The notes: generated by a model not told the origin, from the letters alone. 64,000 nucleotides of DNA from Wolbachia endosymbiont of Meromenopon meropis (GCA_029784595.1 JAJETZ010000002.1:141491-205490); one strand, 5' to 3'. Counted from the first letter of the stretch, positions 31,749 through 44,385 are shown. Numbers and translations: made by a program.

Positions 31749-32369
31749 ATGATAAAATGGCTAGTACCTAGCCAGCTTGTCGATTATAGGCGTGCTGTAA
31801 AATTCATGGAAATAAAAATTCAAAAAATTTACAACGGGTTGTCTGATGAAATAGCATTGTTACTTGAGCACCCTCCAATTTATACAGCAGGAATCAGCGC
31901 AAATGATGAAGAAGAAATTATTGAAAAATTGCTCCCTGTATACAAAACATGCAGAGGTGGTAAATATACATACCATGGCCCTGGACAGCGCATTATATAT
32001 CTAATGCTTAATCTTAAAAAAAGAAATAAATGTGATATAAGAATGTATATCAGAGATCTAAGCAAATGGATAATTAACGTTCTAAGATACTTTAATATTA
32101 TCGGAGAATTTAAAGAAGATAGAATAGGCATTTGGGTGAACAACAACGGAATGGAAAAAAAAATAGCTGCTTTTGGCATTCGTTTAAGAAAATGGATCAC
32201 TTACCACGGCATAGCACTTAACGTCTCTCCAGACCTATCTTTCTACAGAGGTATTATTCCTTGTGGGCTAAAAAATTATGGTGTTACATCAATGAAAGAA
32301 CTAGGAATAGAAATTTCACTTTTTGAATTGGACTTTGTACTAAAAAAAGAGTTTTACAAGATATTCTAA
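31749..32369 (+). CDS. lipB: Octanoyltransferase (lipoyl protein ligase B)
   Basis: Moves octanoate from acyl carrier protein to the E2 and H lipoyl domains, the first step of lipoate synthesis. 206 aa. The RGGKYTYHGPGQ motif, Lys138 in KIAAFGIRLRKW and Cys172 in IIPCGLKNYGVTSM form the expected Lys-Cys acyltransferase dyad. AAGGA lies 8 nt before the ATG. The stop overlaps the ldcA start by one base (TAATG), so the two are coupled. Confidence 0.96.
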   Translation: MIKWLVPSQLVDYRRAVKFMEIKIQKIYNGLSDEIALLLEHPPIYTAGISANDEEEIIEKLLPVYKTCRGGKYTYHGPGQRIIYLMLNLKKRNKCDIRMYIRDLSKWIINVLRYFNIIGEFKEDRIGIWVNNNGMEKKIAAFGIRLRKWITYHGIALNVSPDLSFYRGIIPCGLKNYGVTSMKELGIEISLFELDFVLKKEFYKIF

Positions 32370-33397
32370 TGCATTCCGCTACTGCTCACATTTTTTTGTA
32401 CCTCATTTTCATTTTATTAATCAATCATGACATTATGGCAGTTGATCAAATTGATATTATTGCTCCCTCCTCGAGGGGCGAAGAGTCAAATCTAAGCATC
32501 ATAAAAGAATATGTGAAAACTTTAGGTTTTTATCCTCATATTTCAGATAATATATACAGTAACGATAATCCATTCTATTCTAATTCTGATGAATTTAGAG
32601 CAAACGATCTGATTACCGCTTTAACTGACGATAGTAAAATAATTTGGTGTATTAGAGGAGGAACTGGAGCTTCTTGGTTAATTCCTTATCTAGAAAGATT
32701 ACCGAATGATAAAAAAGAAAAAATCGCTCAAAATAAAAAAATTGTAATAGGTTATAGCGATATAACTGCCTTACATATCTACCTCCAAATAAAATATAAC
32801 TGGCAAACTATTCATGGACCCATGTTAGAAATGATAGTAAATAACTCAGTTTCCGAAAGTTCTGTCGAAAAATTAAAGAAGTTAATTCTCAATAAAGAAG
32901 AGTCTATTCAATATAATAACATTGAAATAATTGATAACAATATCAAACTAAAAAATAACAAATTAGAATCTAAAATTATTGGTGGTAATATGACCTTGGT
33001 TGAAAATAGTGTGGGAACTACCTGGCAAGTGAACGCAAGAGGCAAGATTTTATTTTTGGAAGAAGTGGGAGTTTATCCATACGCAATAGAACGCAGTTTA
33101 AATCATTTAAAGCAAGCTAATATTTTTGATGGAGTACAAGCAGTAATTTTTGGCAACCTATTTAATAATTCTGATAACAAAAACCTTATTGAAATAGTAA
33201 AAAAAAGGTTTGCAAAAAGTGTAAATTTTCCAGTATTTACAATTCAAGAAATAGGTCATGGATATACAAATGATCCGCTACCTCTTAACACTCACACTAT
33301 CATTAGTATTCAAGATGAAAAAAAAGGCCTATTTTTTATGAATGTACAGAATTTACAAATTGATCGATCTAACTCTACTACAGCAGCAGTAGAGTAA
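32369..33397 (+). CDS. ldcA: LD-carboxypeptidase (murein tetrapeptide carboxypeptidase, S66)
   Basis: Removes the terminal D-Ala from peptidoglycan tetrapeptides during recycling. 342 aa. Nucleophile Ser102 in CIRGGTGASWLIPYLE, catalytic Glu in LFLEEVGVYPYAIERSLNHL, catalytic His in EIGHGYTNDPLPLN. Residues about 8-24 (IFLYLIFILLINHDIMA) form a signal-peptide-like hydrophobic stretch not found in the cytoplasmic E. coli enzyme, so this one may act in the periplasm. Start overlaps the lipB stop. The last codons form CTCTACT-N8-AGTAGAG (33373-33394), which could stabilise the transcript end. Confidence 0.92.
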   Translation: MHSATAHIFLYLIFILLINHDIMAVDQIDIIAPSSRGEESNLSIIKEYVKTLGFYPHISDNIYSNDNPFYSNSDEFRANDLITALTDDSKIIWCIRGGTGASWLIPYLERLPNDKKEKIAQNKKIVIGYSDITALHIYLQIKYNWQTIHGPMLEMIVNNSVSESSVEKLKKLILNKEESIQYNNIEIIDNNIKLKNNKLESKIIGGNMTLVENSVGTTWQVNARGKILFLEEVGVYPYAIERSLNHLKQANIFDGVQAVIFGNLFNNSDNKNLIEIVKKRFAKSVNFPVFTIQEIGHGYTNDPLPLNTHTIISIQDEKKGLFFMNVQNLQIDRSNSTTAAVE

Positions 33398-36084
33398 ATA
33401 AATGTATTACCATGTCTCATTTTGATAATCCTCCTTTCATAGTCGTACAGTATTACATGTACTTATCATCATCTAATTTTATTTCATTTTCAATTCATTA
33501 TTATTGACTCATAAACATCCAAAAATTCATCCAAAATATCCCTTAATGAGAAATTAATTAATAGTAAAGCTAATAGCTAAAAACGTTTAACTCATAATCT
33601 TCTTTGATTAAACGAAGAATCTTGTAATTTTAACTTTGATAAAAGATAAGTAATTTAATAACACCATATCAGTATGATTTTTTCAACTAAAATCAAGTTT
33701 AGTAACCTTAATTTCTCTTTAATTTTTATCTCTTTAGATTAATATCTAACGTTTTTAGATGTGTGTCATTTATCTTAACTTTAAAAAAGTTTGATAATAT
33801 TAAATGATAGACAAGCGATAGCACATTCTTTGCCAAATACTGCATTTATTTATTTTCTTAATTGTATTCTTATGCGTTATAAGATATAGATCTCTTTAAT
33901 CTTTTTTACCTTTTTGCAGTTGAAGTTTATTTAATACATCTCTTTTTGTAAAAATACTTCTGTTTAATATTATACACACTATTTAGTAGTTTTCAGTTCT
34001 TTAATCCATGTATTTCTTCTGTATTTCTTTTGAAGAAAAAGATAGTTTTCTTATTAAATTTTGATTTTAATATTTGGAGAAATTTTATGATTCAATTGTA
34101 TAAATAACAAATTTAAAAAAATCACATTTAATTGAAATTTTTACCCAAAGTACTGAGTGGTATGTTTTAGTTTATTTATTTGTGAATTATCAAAAAACGA
34201 AATGCGATTTCTTTTGCAATAATTAATTGAAGAAAATTTTATTTGAACTCACTTTCAATATTGGTCTAATCTAATTTTATTAGTCATCCATTTTTATTTT
34301 AATACATCGTGTACTAGCTTGTCTAATAATACACGTATGCTTTTTTTTCAAAGCTCTTATATTATAAATAATCTGTATTTTGAAAACCATGTGTACTTTT
34401 TCATTTAGTTTTCCAAAGAAAGTATTAAAAATATTTAAAGAAAAATTACTAATTTTAGTATAGTACTAAAAACTCTTTCTTTGTATACTTTTCACCCTTT
34501 TAAGGAATTTCTAAAAATAAAATCAAAAGAAATGAATAAAAATTTTATTTTTAGCATTAAAATACAGTAAAACGCCACGCTGGACTTAGATCAAGAAATT
34601 TAGAAAGTAAAATATTAACTAATTTAAAAAAAATTATTAAACCAATATATAGTTCTGTACGAACATTTCATTAATGCTAAAATCACGTATATCACAGTTT
34701 ATAAATTTAGCAAGTTTTATTTTAAATTGTAACCGTATTTAGAATTTTACTAAATTAGAAAGTAAACATAGAGTGAGTTTTTATTTGGCGCTTGAACTCT
34801 CTCCCTTTTCCTTACATCTTCTAAAGACTAGAGCTCAATACGAAAATACAACAAGAATCTGATAGGATCTGAATACACTTGTACGTATTTACATATACTT
34901 TATCTTTCAAAGAAGATAATAAATACTAAATACGTGGCATCGTCAATTTAGACATAAAATATTAAAAAATAATCAACAAGCTGTACTTATCTATACTAAG
35001 TTTAACTTGCAAAAACAATAGACCAACCTATAATAAAATTTGATAAATTGAAAATTTGCAAAAATGTAAATTTTTACCTTTGTTTTTAGAAAAATATTCA
35101 ATATGCACTATATGCATTGTTTGATAAATCGAATAATTAATACCTAACTGCATTAGACACTTATATTTTTAAATAGAAAAATATTCTCGTAATCGCTTTG
35201 AATATCGAGACTAATATAAGGTCTTCTTTTTGATCAAATTTATACTGTATATTATACACATAACAATCTTATATTTATACAAGATTTTACTAATAAAGAA
35301 AGAGATTGATCAAAAAAAAAAGCAAGATTCAACTATTAAGCCTTGATACAATGTATAAACATACCACATTAGATGAATCAAAAGTCTTCTTGACCTTCTA
35401 AAAGAAGGTTTGCTGCAAGTATTGTGATGCCATAAATTTTAATTTTTACTTAACAAATTTTTCTTAATGATTTTTCTTAATGATTAGAGATCACTTCATT
35501 TGCACTCAAACTAAACAAATCTTGGTTTTTAAAGATAAAATAACACATTTAAATTATACAAAATCCCTACGGTATAGGGCCTTTCTCCATATTTTTTACT
35601 TATTTTTTCGTATTATGAAACTAAATTTTATTAGCTTTTCAGTAATTTATCATGTACCACATTTAACTTTTTGTGCAAAATTATACTGAATCTCTCCTAT
35701 CTAGCCTTGAGGAAACTAACTTCATTAAATTATAATATACTTTTTATTAACCTCGTCTTTAAATTTTGCTTAAAATACAGCCTCAATACCCTTTTAGTAT
35801 CCTATTTCATAAAGATGAGTTATCATTGAAAGAATTAACACTTTTAGCATTAGTAATACTTCTATTTAAATTATGTTAATTCAAAATAGTATATTAAATA
35901 TATAGAACCCGTCCCCTAAAATTATAGGATTTTTTGTCAAAAGAAGTAAAATTCTTGATATTAGATCAAGATGCAAAGCACTAACTTTATAATACTATAT
36001 AAAGTTAAGAGAAAAATGAATAATATGTATATTTTTTATTATTTTATGATTAAATAGCAATGATTAGTCATTTTACTGAATAAT
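33398..36084. other. Gene desert between ldcA and the Nfu gene, about 2.7 kb
   Basis: No gene or remnant seen; a 69-codon frame at 35480-35689 is unsupported. The plus strand from 33.4 to 34.4 kb is T-rich. A short hairpin CCTA-N6-TAGG at 35915-35928 followed by T6 (35930-35935) looks like a small terminator with no gene before it. Confidence 0.6.
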
Positions 36085-36657
36085 ATGTTCATTCAAATTG
36101 AAGAAACGCCAAACCCAAACACATTAAAATTTCTTCTTGGATTTGCAATTTTAGACGAGGGAGAAGCTGCCGATTTTTCAAATGTAAATGAAATACGAAA
36201 CTCTAAACTAGTTACAAACCTCTTTAAAATAAGAAATGTGGTAAGAGTATTTCTAGGTCATGATTTTATTTCAGTCACAAAATCACATAATATTAATTGG
36301 GACGTATTAAAAGTAGAAATTTTAACTACAATTACGAATCACTTTACTTCTGGTGGAAAAGCACTTGATAAAGAAAAAACAAAAGATAATGATGTACTCG
36401 AAGAAGAATTTTTTAATGAAAGTGATTTAGAAGTTGTAAATAAAATAAAAGAATTGATGGAAAGCTATATAAAGCCTGCAATCACTCAAGATGGTGGTAA
36501 TATCAAATTTCGCGGCTATAAAGATGGAATAGTTTACGTTGAATTACAAGGAGCATGTTCTGGGTGTCCAAGCGCCGCAATGACTCTTAAACATGGAATT
36601 GAAAATATGCTGCGCTATCACATAGCAGAAGTTTCTGGTATAGAAACTATATTATGA
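36085..36657 (+). CDS. Nfu/NifU-type iron-sulfur cluster carrier
   Basis: Delivers Fe-S clusters to apo-enzymes such as lipoyl synthase and complex I. 190 aa. Nfu N-terminal domain ([15 protein letters not shown], residues 3-17) and C-terminal NifU domain with the cluster-binding CSGCPS at Cys158 and Cys161. This two-domain form is the mitochondrial NFU1/alphaproteobacterial type. The ATGA overlap with hisS shows translational coupling. Confidence 0.95.
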   Translation: MFIQIEETPNPNTLKFLLGFAILDEGEAADFSNVNEIRNSKLVTNLFKIRNVVRVFLGHDFISVTKSHNINWDVLKVEILTTITNHFTSGGKALDKEKTKDNDVLEEEFFNESDLEVVNKIKELMESYIKPAITQDGGNIKFRGYKDGIVYVELQGACSGCPSAAMTLKHGIENMLRYHIAEVSGIETIL

Positions 36658-37907
36658 TTAATCAAGTAGTTAGAGGAACAAAAGATCTCCTTTTTGATGA
36701 ATGGTACAAGTTTAAATATGTTCAACAAACAGCAAGTAAGATTTCAGCTTTATACGGTTTTCTACCTGTTGAAACTCCAATATTTGAATATACAGAAATC
36801 TTTACAAAAACTTTAGGCGATAGTTCAGATATAATCAGCAAAGAGATGTATACCTTTAATGATAAAGGAGGTAGAAGCATAACCTTACGCCCTGAATTCA
36901 CCGCAGCAATTGTCAGACTATTGATTGAAAAAAAAATACAAACACCAATAAAATTATTTTCGACAGGACCTATATTTCGCCATGAAAGGCCGCAAAAGGG
37001 AAGACAAAGACAATTTCATCAGATCAATTTTGAAGCCTTCGGCATAGAAGATCCGAAAGACGATATTCAATTGATCGCACTTGCTAATCATCTATTAACT
37101 GCATTTAACATCGATAAAAATGTAACCCTAGAAATCAACTCTTTAGGTGACAATAAAACTATAAATAAATATAAAGAATCCTTAACATCATATTTAAAAA
37201 AATTTCAAAACGATCTATCAGAAAATAGTAAAAATCGATTAATTAAAAATCCACTTAGAATATTAGATTCAAAAGATGAGAGAGATAGAGAAATAATCTT
37301 TGATGCACCTAAAATCAGCGATTTTTATTCAAAAGAATCTTTGAGTTTCTTTGAGCAGGTATTAAATGGATTAACAACTCTTGATATACCTTATGCTATA
37401 AATGATAAATTAGTACGGGGTTTAGATTATTATTGTCATACAGTATTTGAATACGTTACAGAAGATTTAGGTAGTCAAGGAGCAATTTTTGCTGGAGGAA
37501 GATATGATAATCTAATATCTTCACTAGGTAAAAAATATACTCCGGCAATAGGATTTGCTGGAGGTATTGAGCGCGTAATGGAACTGATCAAAAGCTATTT
37601 TATAAAAAAAGAACGATCTGTTTATCTGATTCCTATCAGCAAAGAAGCTGAAAAACATGCTATCATACTTGCAAATGAACTGCGCAGAAATAATTTATAT
37701 GTATTATATGAGTACAGTGGGACTCTCAAAACTCGAATGAAAAAAGCAAATCAAGCAAATGCTAGAGTTGCACTTATTTTTGGTGACAAAGAATTAAATA
37801 ATAAAACTTTAAAGATTAAGGATATGGATCTAGGTGAAGAAAAAACGATTGCACGTAATGATATTATACGAAGTATAAACCAGATTTATAAACCAAGTTT
37901 ATATTAA
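36654..37907 (+). CDS. hisS: Histidyl-tRNA synthetase
   Basis: Charges tRNA-His. 417 aa, normal length. Class II motifs: RGTKDLL at the N-terminus, motif 2 [16 protein letters not shown], histidine-recognition [14 protein letters not shown] and GGRYDNLI, and a C-terminal anticodon-binding domain from about residue 325. The ATG overlaps the stop of the Nfu gene by 4 nt. Confidence 0.97.
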   Translation: MINQVVRGTKDLLFDEWYKFKYVQQTASKISALYGFLPVETPIFEYTEIFTKTLGDSSDIISKEMYTFNDKGGRSITLRPEFTAAIVRLLIEKKIQTPIKLFSTGPIFRHERPQKGRQRQFHQINFEAFGIEDPKDDIQLIALANHLLTAFNIDKNVTLEINSLGDNKTINKYKESLTSYLKKFQNDLSENSKNRLIKNPLRILDSKDERDREIIFDAPKISDFYSKESLSFFEQVLNGLTTLDIPYAINDKLVRGLDYYCHTVFEYVTEDLGSQGAIFAGGRYDNLISSLGKKYTPAIGFAGGIERVMELIKSYFIKKERSVYLIPISKEAEKHAIILANELRRNNLYVLYEYSGTLKTRMKKANQANARVALIFGDKELNNKTLKIKDMDLGEEKTIARNDIIRSINQIYKPSLY

Positions 37908-39174
37908 AAATTGCAAAAAGAGCTTCATTAGATATTTTTCTATTTTTCTCTTCTGAGAAGAAATAAACTATTTTCATATTAAGCTTCAAACTTATTAATA
38001 AAGACAATTCAAAAAATTGATAAGCTTTTTTTTATAGTTTTCATCTTAAATTCATGCAAATGCCCCCTTTTAATACTATAAAGATTATATATTTCTTGCA
38101 CTTAATTTAAAATAGTTTCAATTACTCCTCGAATAAAATGAAGATAAAACTTTACTTTTTTAGTTTTTCTATCAAAAGAAGTAATATCAAAATTACAATT
38201 TATATTGTCTAAATATTGTCACTTATTTAAAGATATTTATAGTATAGAGCTGCACTTTCTTCGCTCTTTCCTCCACACGTTGAGAAAAAATTTTCGTATA
38301 AACCACAAAAGTATTCATTTATAATACTTATTTTACGCTACTTCAGATATATCATATCTATGTCTTTAATTTTTTTAAAAAATTACATTATATATTTAAT
38401 AATACTACTCTTATGAAGTAACAAAAAAAAATTCTTTCTCTAGTTATTTAAAATCCTTTTTATTATTAAGAGGTTTCAAATATTGAATAGTAAAACATAT
38501 AAAAAAATATCTTCCTTCTTATATCGATAAAGCCGTATACTTATTTCTCGGTATATATTTTCGTTATTTGTTCTGCTCAAGAAGAAAAACTACATCGCAT
38601 TCAAAGAATATTAATAATCTTCTGATTTATGAAAAATTTTTAAGCCAAATTATCACTCATATAAGAAGAGAGAGAAGTGCCCTAGTTACATTAGGGAATG
38701 CTAGCGCTTATATACAAGTCCATAATTAATCAAGTTTTTGATTAAAATTACTGTAATTTTCAACAATCTTCTTCATCTAGATTGTTTAGTTTTAATTAAT
38801 GTTGTGAAATACATTCATTAAGAATAGACTACATAATCATCAATATCTATTAGTAAAATAATACTAAAATGCAAATTTAATTTTTAAAAATCCAGTATAT
38901 TTCATTTTTTTTTGCATGGATAATAGATCGTGTTTATAAACGCATAAATTCTAAATTAGAGTTTATTATTCTAATAATTTATTTTGCTAACGAAAGACCA
39001 AAAATTTTAAATTCTTTTAAGCATTAATTACGTAAATAAATTATTATAATGTGTTATATTTTGCATTTTTGCTGCTTTTTTTGTGTTAAAAATCTGTAAT
39101 TTTATCGCAAATCATAAGTACTATTTAATATAAATCAAAAAAAAGATGACATTTTTCTTCTATATTTTGTGAAT

Positions 39175-39431
39175 TAAATTCAATTTTACAGATTGCATCT
39201 CTTTAAAATCTAATATTTACAGTATTTTTACTATCTAACATTTTCAGAATTATTAATTTGCATTATATTATTATTCATTTTTCATTAAATCTTCCTACTC
39301 TCTATGTTGTAAATTTGATACAATAATTGGTACCATATTTTTAATATTTCAAATCATAATTTCCGAATTTCAAATTCAAATTTATCACGTTGATCAAATT
39401 CAATTTTAAAAATTGTAACTCTTTAAAATAA
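39175..39431. repeat. Diverged direct repeat, two copies about 220 bp apart
   Basis: AAATTCAATTTTACAGATTG...CTCTTTAAAAT (about 39175-39210) and AAATTCAATTTTAAAAATTG...CTCTTTAAAAT (about 39395-39430) align without gaps over some 36 bases with a few changes, offset 220 bp. Possibly a remnant of an intergenic tandem repeat of the type seen in Ehrlichia ruminantium. Confidence 0.5.
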
Positions 39432-40467
39432 TTATTTGTATACTGATTGTAATATTCAATTTTCTTTCAATATTAAATCAATAACGTCACTAATTAATTT
39501 TTAATTACTACTTATTTATAGAGGTTTATACTTTATTATTAATTGTTTAACTATTTCCTCAGGTAGCTTTTTTTTAATTTCTAGTAAAGAAAATAATTTT
39601 CTATTATCTCAAATAGAGTAAACTCATGAAAGACTTAGCTAATGTAAAAACAATATTAATTATATATGTGTTCTTTTTTTTATGAAGAGAGGATTAAATA
39701 GCATAATTTTCGCAGGAAATTTTATACCTATAGTTTTTATAAAAATTACGAGTTATGTATATCTTTCTGCAATTTTTAAAACATAACCTGTTAACTTTTA
39801 TAATTTGTTTTATACTTTTAAAAAACTCTTTAGAAGAGATTCATTGTTTTATTGTTTTCATACTTTTCTTCTTTTAAAAGCAAGGAGTAGTTCAGCGTCA
39901 TTATTATCTCTTTAATCTCTAAAGATGAGGTGATATTAGCTTAATAAAGAAAACTATGGTTGATCGCATTAGCATCACGCGAATTATACCCAAGAAAATT
40001 CATTGATTTTAATAATATAAACGCAACAAAAAACTTATAAAGTTACTTCGAATACTGGTTACAAAATAAATAATTTAGGCATAAACATTTTTAGATATAT
40101 GTCTATGTGCTTATAGCAGTTATAAATAAAATTTTATTAAAAAAATACGCTCAAATAACAAATAAAAATTTTAAGAAAACTAGATTTTAATCTATACGAA
40201 GTATTATATTATTTTTAATAGAAAAAGAAAATTACCTTATTATACATAAATTTTTCCAGAGATTTTGAATAACATGAATTCAATATCGTCAACCCACTTT
40301 AATTAAGTACATGATGTAAATCAATTATAAAATAATAAAAATCAACTTTTTTAAAAACGGTCATGGAGTAAATCCATAAGATTTACTTCAAACAAAGTCA
40401 ATTACTGATAAAGTACCACTCAAAATAGTGGACGATTTTACCTCACATCTATAAATATCTTAAATAC

Positions 40468-40499
40468 TAATAAAGTACTAACTTTAATAAAGTACTAAC
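40468..40499. repeat. 17-bp period short tandem repeat
   Basis: TAATAAAGTACTAAC occurs at 40468-40482 and again identically at 40485-40499, separated by TT. Confidence 0.7.
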
Positions 40500-41489
40500 A
40501 AATAGTACAGAAATAAATTAGAGAGAATAAAATTTCTCAGAATACTACTAAATAAAAATGCACTAATATATGGTATTCTATCATTATGATCTAAACTTAG
40601 TAAGAAAAATATAAAATATAAAAAAAATAATAAAAATATCAAAATATTGTATGTAGAAAATTTGCTAATTTAGGAACATTTTAGAAAAAATACACTAGAT
40701 GTATGATGTTATTAGTGCATCACAAAAAAACTAGTACTAGTGTAAGTGAATTTTTATTTGAAATATCTTAAGCAAGACAGTTTTTAGTAATACAAAGGTG
40801 TAGTGGAATCTAAGAATATTAAATTCAATTCAGGCTAATACAACTAGACATCTTATTCTTTTAAGAGAGTGAACTTACTATTAATTAAGTAGATCTTCAC
40901 GTCTTATCAGGAGTGAACTAAGCAATAAAATAATAACGATAATTTACCATAAAATCCATCAAAAATATCGATTAAAATCAAAAATAAGCAATTAATCTTT
41001 AACTATAAAAATATAATCAATAAGTTGTCTTGATTAAGAAGACGTATTACATTTAAATATAAGTCAATACATATCAATACATATTGTAATTATATATGCA
41101 TCTATTCTTTGAATAGTGATTTATTTATGATCAAAGATTCTTTAATTTAATAAAAATTACAAACAATCAGACTTGATTTACACTAATGATCTAAATATTA
41201 TATCTTTTTCTATTTCTCTGTCCATTAGAGGCAAATAAGGAATTTGCCTGAATTTACAAAAAAAATAAAATAGAATTAAAAAAAAAGAAAATGAAGTATA
41301 AAAACCTACTATTTTTAAAATCTAATTGGATTTTAAGATAAATTAAGAATATAATTGAATTGGAAAATTTATTCTCATAAAGAAGGAATTGGTTTTTAAA
41401 AAAAATTAACTTAGCAAAAATACAAAAAGATTTTACTTTAATAATATTTTATTATATTTATTTTATAACTAAAATATTATAAATCTTAG

Positions 41490-42497
41490 GTGAAAACTAT
41501 CTTAGCCATCGAAACAAGCTGCGATGAAACTGCAGTAGCGGTTGTAAATAGTAATAAGCAAGTGCTTGCGCACGAGATTATTTCTCAAATGGAGCATAGA
41601 AAACATGGTGGTGTAATACCCGAAATAGCATCGCGCGCTCATATGAGATATTTAAATATTCTAATAAAAAGCACTCTAGAAAAATCTAATCTTAATTTTT
41701 GCAATTTTAATGCGATTGCAGCAACATCAGGACCAGGACTAATAGGCGGATTAATAGTTGGTACAATGATGGCAAAAGCAATTGCACATGCAGCAGGGAA
41801 ACCATTCATTGCAGTTAATCATTTGGAAGCGCATGTACTAGTTATTAGATTATTATATGAGGTTAAATTTCCGTTTTTAGTTCTATTGATATCGGGAGGT
41901 CATTGTCAATTTTTAATCGCACAAAATATTGGTAAATACATAAAACTTGGAGAGACGCTGGACGATTCTTTAGGTGAAGTATTTGACAAAGTTGCTAAAA
42001 TGTTAGATTTAAGTTACCCAGGGGGGCCTATAGTTGAGAAATTAGCTAAAAAAGGTGATGGCACAAAATTTAAATTTCCAAGAGCAATGAAAAATCGCAA
42101 TGGATGTGATCTTTCGTTTTCTGGAATAAAAACAGCGGTAAAAAATTTGGTACAAAAGCTCAAAATGAGCGAAGAAAATGTGTGCAATGTATGCGCTTCA
42201 TTTCAGGAATGTATTAGTGACGTACTACTTAATAAAATCAAAAATGCAATAGTCATGACTAAATCTTTAAATATTAAAGTTAATAATTTTGTAATTACTG
42301 GTGGGGTTGCAGCAAATAATTTTCTCAGAGAGAAATTTAAAAAAAATATAGATTTGAATCTACTATTTCCTCCAAACAATTTATGCACAGATAATGCAGT
42401 TATGGTTGGATGGACTGGTATTGAAAAACTACAAAAAGGCTACATTGATTCATTAAATTTTCCGCCAAGATCAAAATGGAAATTGGAAAATTATTAA
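41490..42497 (+). CDS. tsaD: tRNA N6-adenosine threonylcarbamoyltransferase TsaD
   Basis: Catalytic subunit for t6A37 formation in ANN-decoding tRNAs, working with TsaB, TsaC and TsaE. 335 aa. AIETSCDETAVAV at the N-terminus, metal ligands His111 and His115 in VNHLEAHVL, LLISGGHCQ, GETLDDSLGEVFDKVAK, and VTGGVAANNFLRE near the C-terminus. Start is GTG after AGG. Not co-directional with an obvious partner. Confidence 0.97.
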   Translation: MKTILAIETSCDETAVAVVNSNKQVLAHEIISQMEHRKHGGVIPEIASRAHMRYLNILIKSTLEKSNLNFCNFNAIAATSGPGLIGGLIVGTMMAKAIAHAAGKPFIAVNHLEAHVLVIRLLYEVKFPFLVLLISGGHCQFLIAQNIGKYIKLGETLDDSLGEVFDKVAKMLDLSYPGGPIVEKLAKKGDGTKFKFPRAMKNRNGCDLSFSGIKTAVKNLVQKLKMSEENVCNVCASFQECISDVLLNKIKNAIVMTKSLNIKVNNFVITGGVAANNFLREKFKKNIDLNLLFPPNNLCTDNAVMVGWTGIEKLQKGYIDSLNFPPRSKWKLENY

Positions 42498-42642
42498 AGC
42501 ATTATTTATTGCGAATGTCTCTAGCAAACAAAATTATTCCTTCTTATTATTGTTTATATTTTTAATATGATGTATATTGATTTTTGGTTACAGCAGATTA
42601 AAGCTAATAGCTCCTGTTGATACTTTGAATATAAAATTACGT

Positions 42643-44385
42643 ATGATTGATTCAATTAAATTGAAGAAGTTGCGGGGGGATACGCCTTCGATAAAAAGTG
42701 AATTAGATCGAGATACACTGTATCTTTGTTTAAAAAAGTGTAAAAGTGCTTTTTGGTTTATTTTCTGGTTTAGCTCAGCGATCAACTTATTAATGTTATT
42801 TCTACCACTTTATACCTCTCAAGTGCTTGATCGCGTAATATCGAGCGGAAGTATATCAACTCTAATTATGCTAACAATTATCACTTTATCAGCTTTTATG
42901 TGTTCTGCAATGCTTGAAACCTGTCGATATATAGCTATGACAAGAATTGGCGATTGGATCGATAAAACTGCTACACCAGACTTGATAATAAGCTCAATTA
43001 GGTTAACATCAATTCAGAGTTCAACTTCCAGTGGTGATGCTCTAAGAGACCTTGGAATAATAAAAAACTTTATTACTGGAAATGGTATTTTTTCATTGTT
43101 TGATAGTCCATGGTCGTTAATGTATCTTATTGTGATTTTTATGATACATACTTCAACTGGATTTATAGCTATTTTCGGAATTATTATATTAGTCTCTATG
43201 GCAGTATGGAATGAAGTTGCTACTAAATCCATATTGCAAGAGACCAATAGAGAAACTATACAAAATATATATTTCATAGATGTTGCAACAAGAAATGCAG
43301 AGGTAGTTGAAGCAATGGGTATGTCAGAATTTATAGTTTCTGATTGGTGTAAGCGAAATAATCAAAATCGTACAATGCAACTCAAAGCACAAAATCGTTC
43401 TAACGTTATTGCTGGAATAACTAAATTTCTCCGCTTAACTCTCCAAATATCGGTAATTGGAACGGGTGCATTACTTGCAATTACAGATCATAAAACTGCA
43501 GGTAGTATCATTGCTGCTTCAATTTTAATGAGTAGAGTATTGGCTCCATTTGATGCGGCAATTCATACTTGGAAATTTCTAAATCAAGTCAAAATCTCAT
43601 ATAGTAGACTACAAAAATTGATACTTACATCACCAAAAAGAGAACAAACTCTGATTTTACCAGAACCCAAGGGAAGATTAGAATTTGATAGAGTATTTTT
43701 TACTCCTTATGGTAGTAATAAACCAACAATAAAAGGAATATCATTTATTGTAGAACCAGGAAACGTGATAGGTGTTATCGGTGAAAATGCTTCTGGTAAA
43801 TCAACGATTGCAAAATTAACTGTCGGTGTGTGGAAACCTATATCTGGCGTGGTTAGACTAGACGGCGCCGATGTATACACTTGGAATAGAGAGAATTTTG
43901 GTAATTATATCGGTTACTTACCTCAGGACATTGAATTATTTAACACCAGTGTAAAGGCTAATATTGCTCGCATGAGAGCAGATCCAAATTCTGAAGACAT
44001 CATTAAAGCAGCAAAAATTGCAGGAATACATGAATTAATACTTAGTTTACCAAATGGATACGACACAATAATAGGAAGTTTCGGAGTAATTCTTTCTGGA
44101 GGGCAGAAACAAATGCTCGGCTTAGCAAGAGCTTTTTATGGCAATATAAAACTCTTAATGCTTGATGAGCCGAATGCGAATTTAGATAAAAATGGAGAAA
44201 TATGTTTTATTAATGCAATCAATTTTGCGAAAAAACAAAATATCACAACTATCATCATAACTCACAAGTTATCTTTATTGTCACTTGTTGACAAAGTGAT
44301 TTTGATGTCAGATGGTATCATTTGCGCTATGGGATCGAAAGATGAAATCTTAAATAAAAAACTAAATGCCTCTTCTATTCATTAG
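42643..44385 (+). CDS. prtD: Type I secretion ABC transporter, permease/ATPase (PrtD family)
   Basis: Inner-membrane exporter component of a type I secretion system; works with a membrane-fusion protein and TolC. 580 aa from the ATG at 42643; an in-frame TTG at 42577 would add 22 residues. The membrane domain begins with FWFIFWFSSAINLLMLFLPL and has no C39 peptidase domain. Nucleotide-binding domain: Walker A GENASGKST (about 380-388), Q-loop LPQDIELFN, signature LSGGQKQ, Walker B LLMLDEPNANLD, and switch ITHK. A PrtD homologue is widespread in Anaplasmataceae, where it is thought to export ankyrin-repeat or other RTX-less effectors. No membrane-fusion gene is nearby. Confidence 0.93.
   Translation: MIDSIKLKKLRGDTPSIKSELDRDTLYLCLKKCKSAFWFIFWFSSAINLLMLFLPLYTSQVLDRVISSGSISTLIMLTIITLSAFMCSAMLETCRYIAMTRIGDWIDKTATPDLIISSIRLTSIQSSTSSGDALRDLGIIKNFITGNGIFSLFDSPWSLMYLIVIFMIHTSTGFIAIFGIIILVSMAVWNEVATKSILQETNRETIQNIYFIDVATRNAEVVEAMGMSEFIVSDWCKRNNQNRTMQLKAQNRSNVIAGITKFLRLTLQISVIGTGALLAITDHKTAGSIIAASILMSRVLAPFDAAIHTWKFLNQVKISYSRLQKLILTSPKREQTLILPEPKGRLEFDRVFFTPYGSNKPTIKGISFIVEPGNVIGVIGENASGKSTIAKLTVGVWKPISGVVRLDGADVYTWNRENFGNYIGYLPQDIELFNTSVKANIARMRADPNSEDIIKAAKIAGIHELILSLPNGYDTIIGSFGVILSGGQKQMLGLARAFYGNIKLLMLDEPNANLDKNGEICFINAINFAKKQNITTIIITHKLSLLSLVDKVILMSDGIICAMGSKDEILNKKLNASSIH

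Larger units (their letters stand above)
37908..41489. other. Gene desert between hisS and tsaD, about 3.6 kb
   Basis: No gene or pseudogene recognised. Plus strand T-rich to about 39.6 kb, then A-rich. Contains short repeats listed separately, and a hairpin CCCTA-N7-TAGGG at 38680-38696 in a locally GC-richer patch (GTGCCCTAG...GCTAGCGC). Confidence 0.6.

Noticed and set aside
35480..35689. 69-codon plus-strand frame before the Nfu gene
   Set aside because: No ribosome site and no similarity; typical chance frame.
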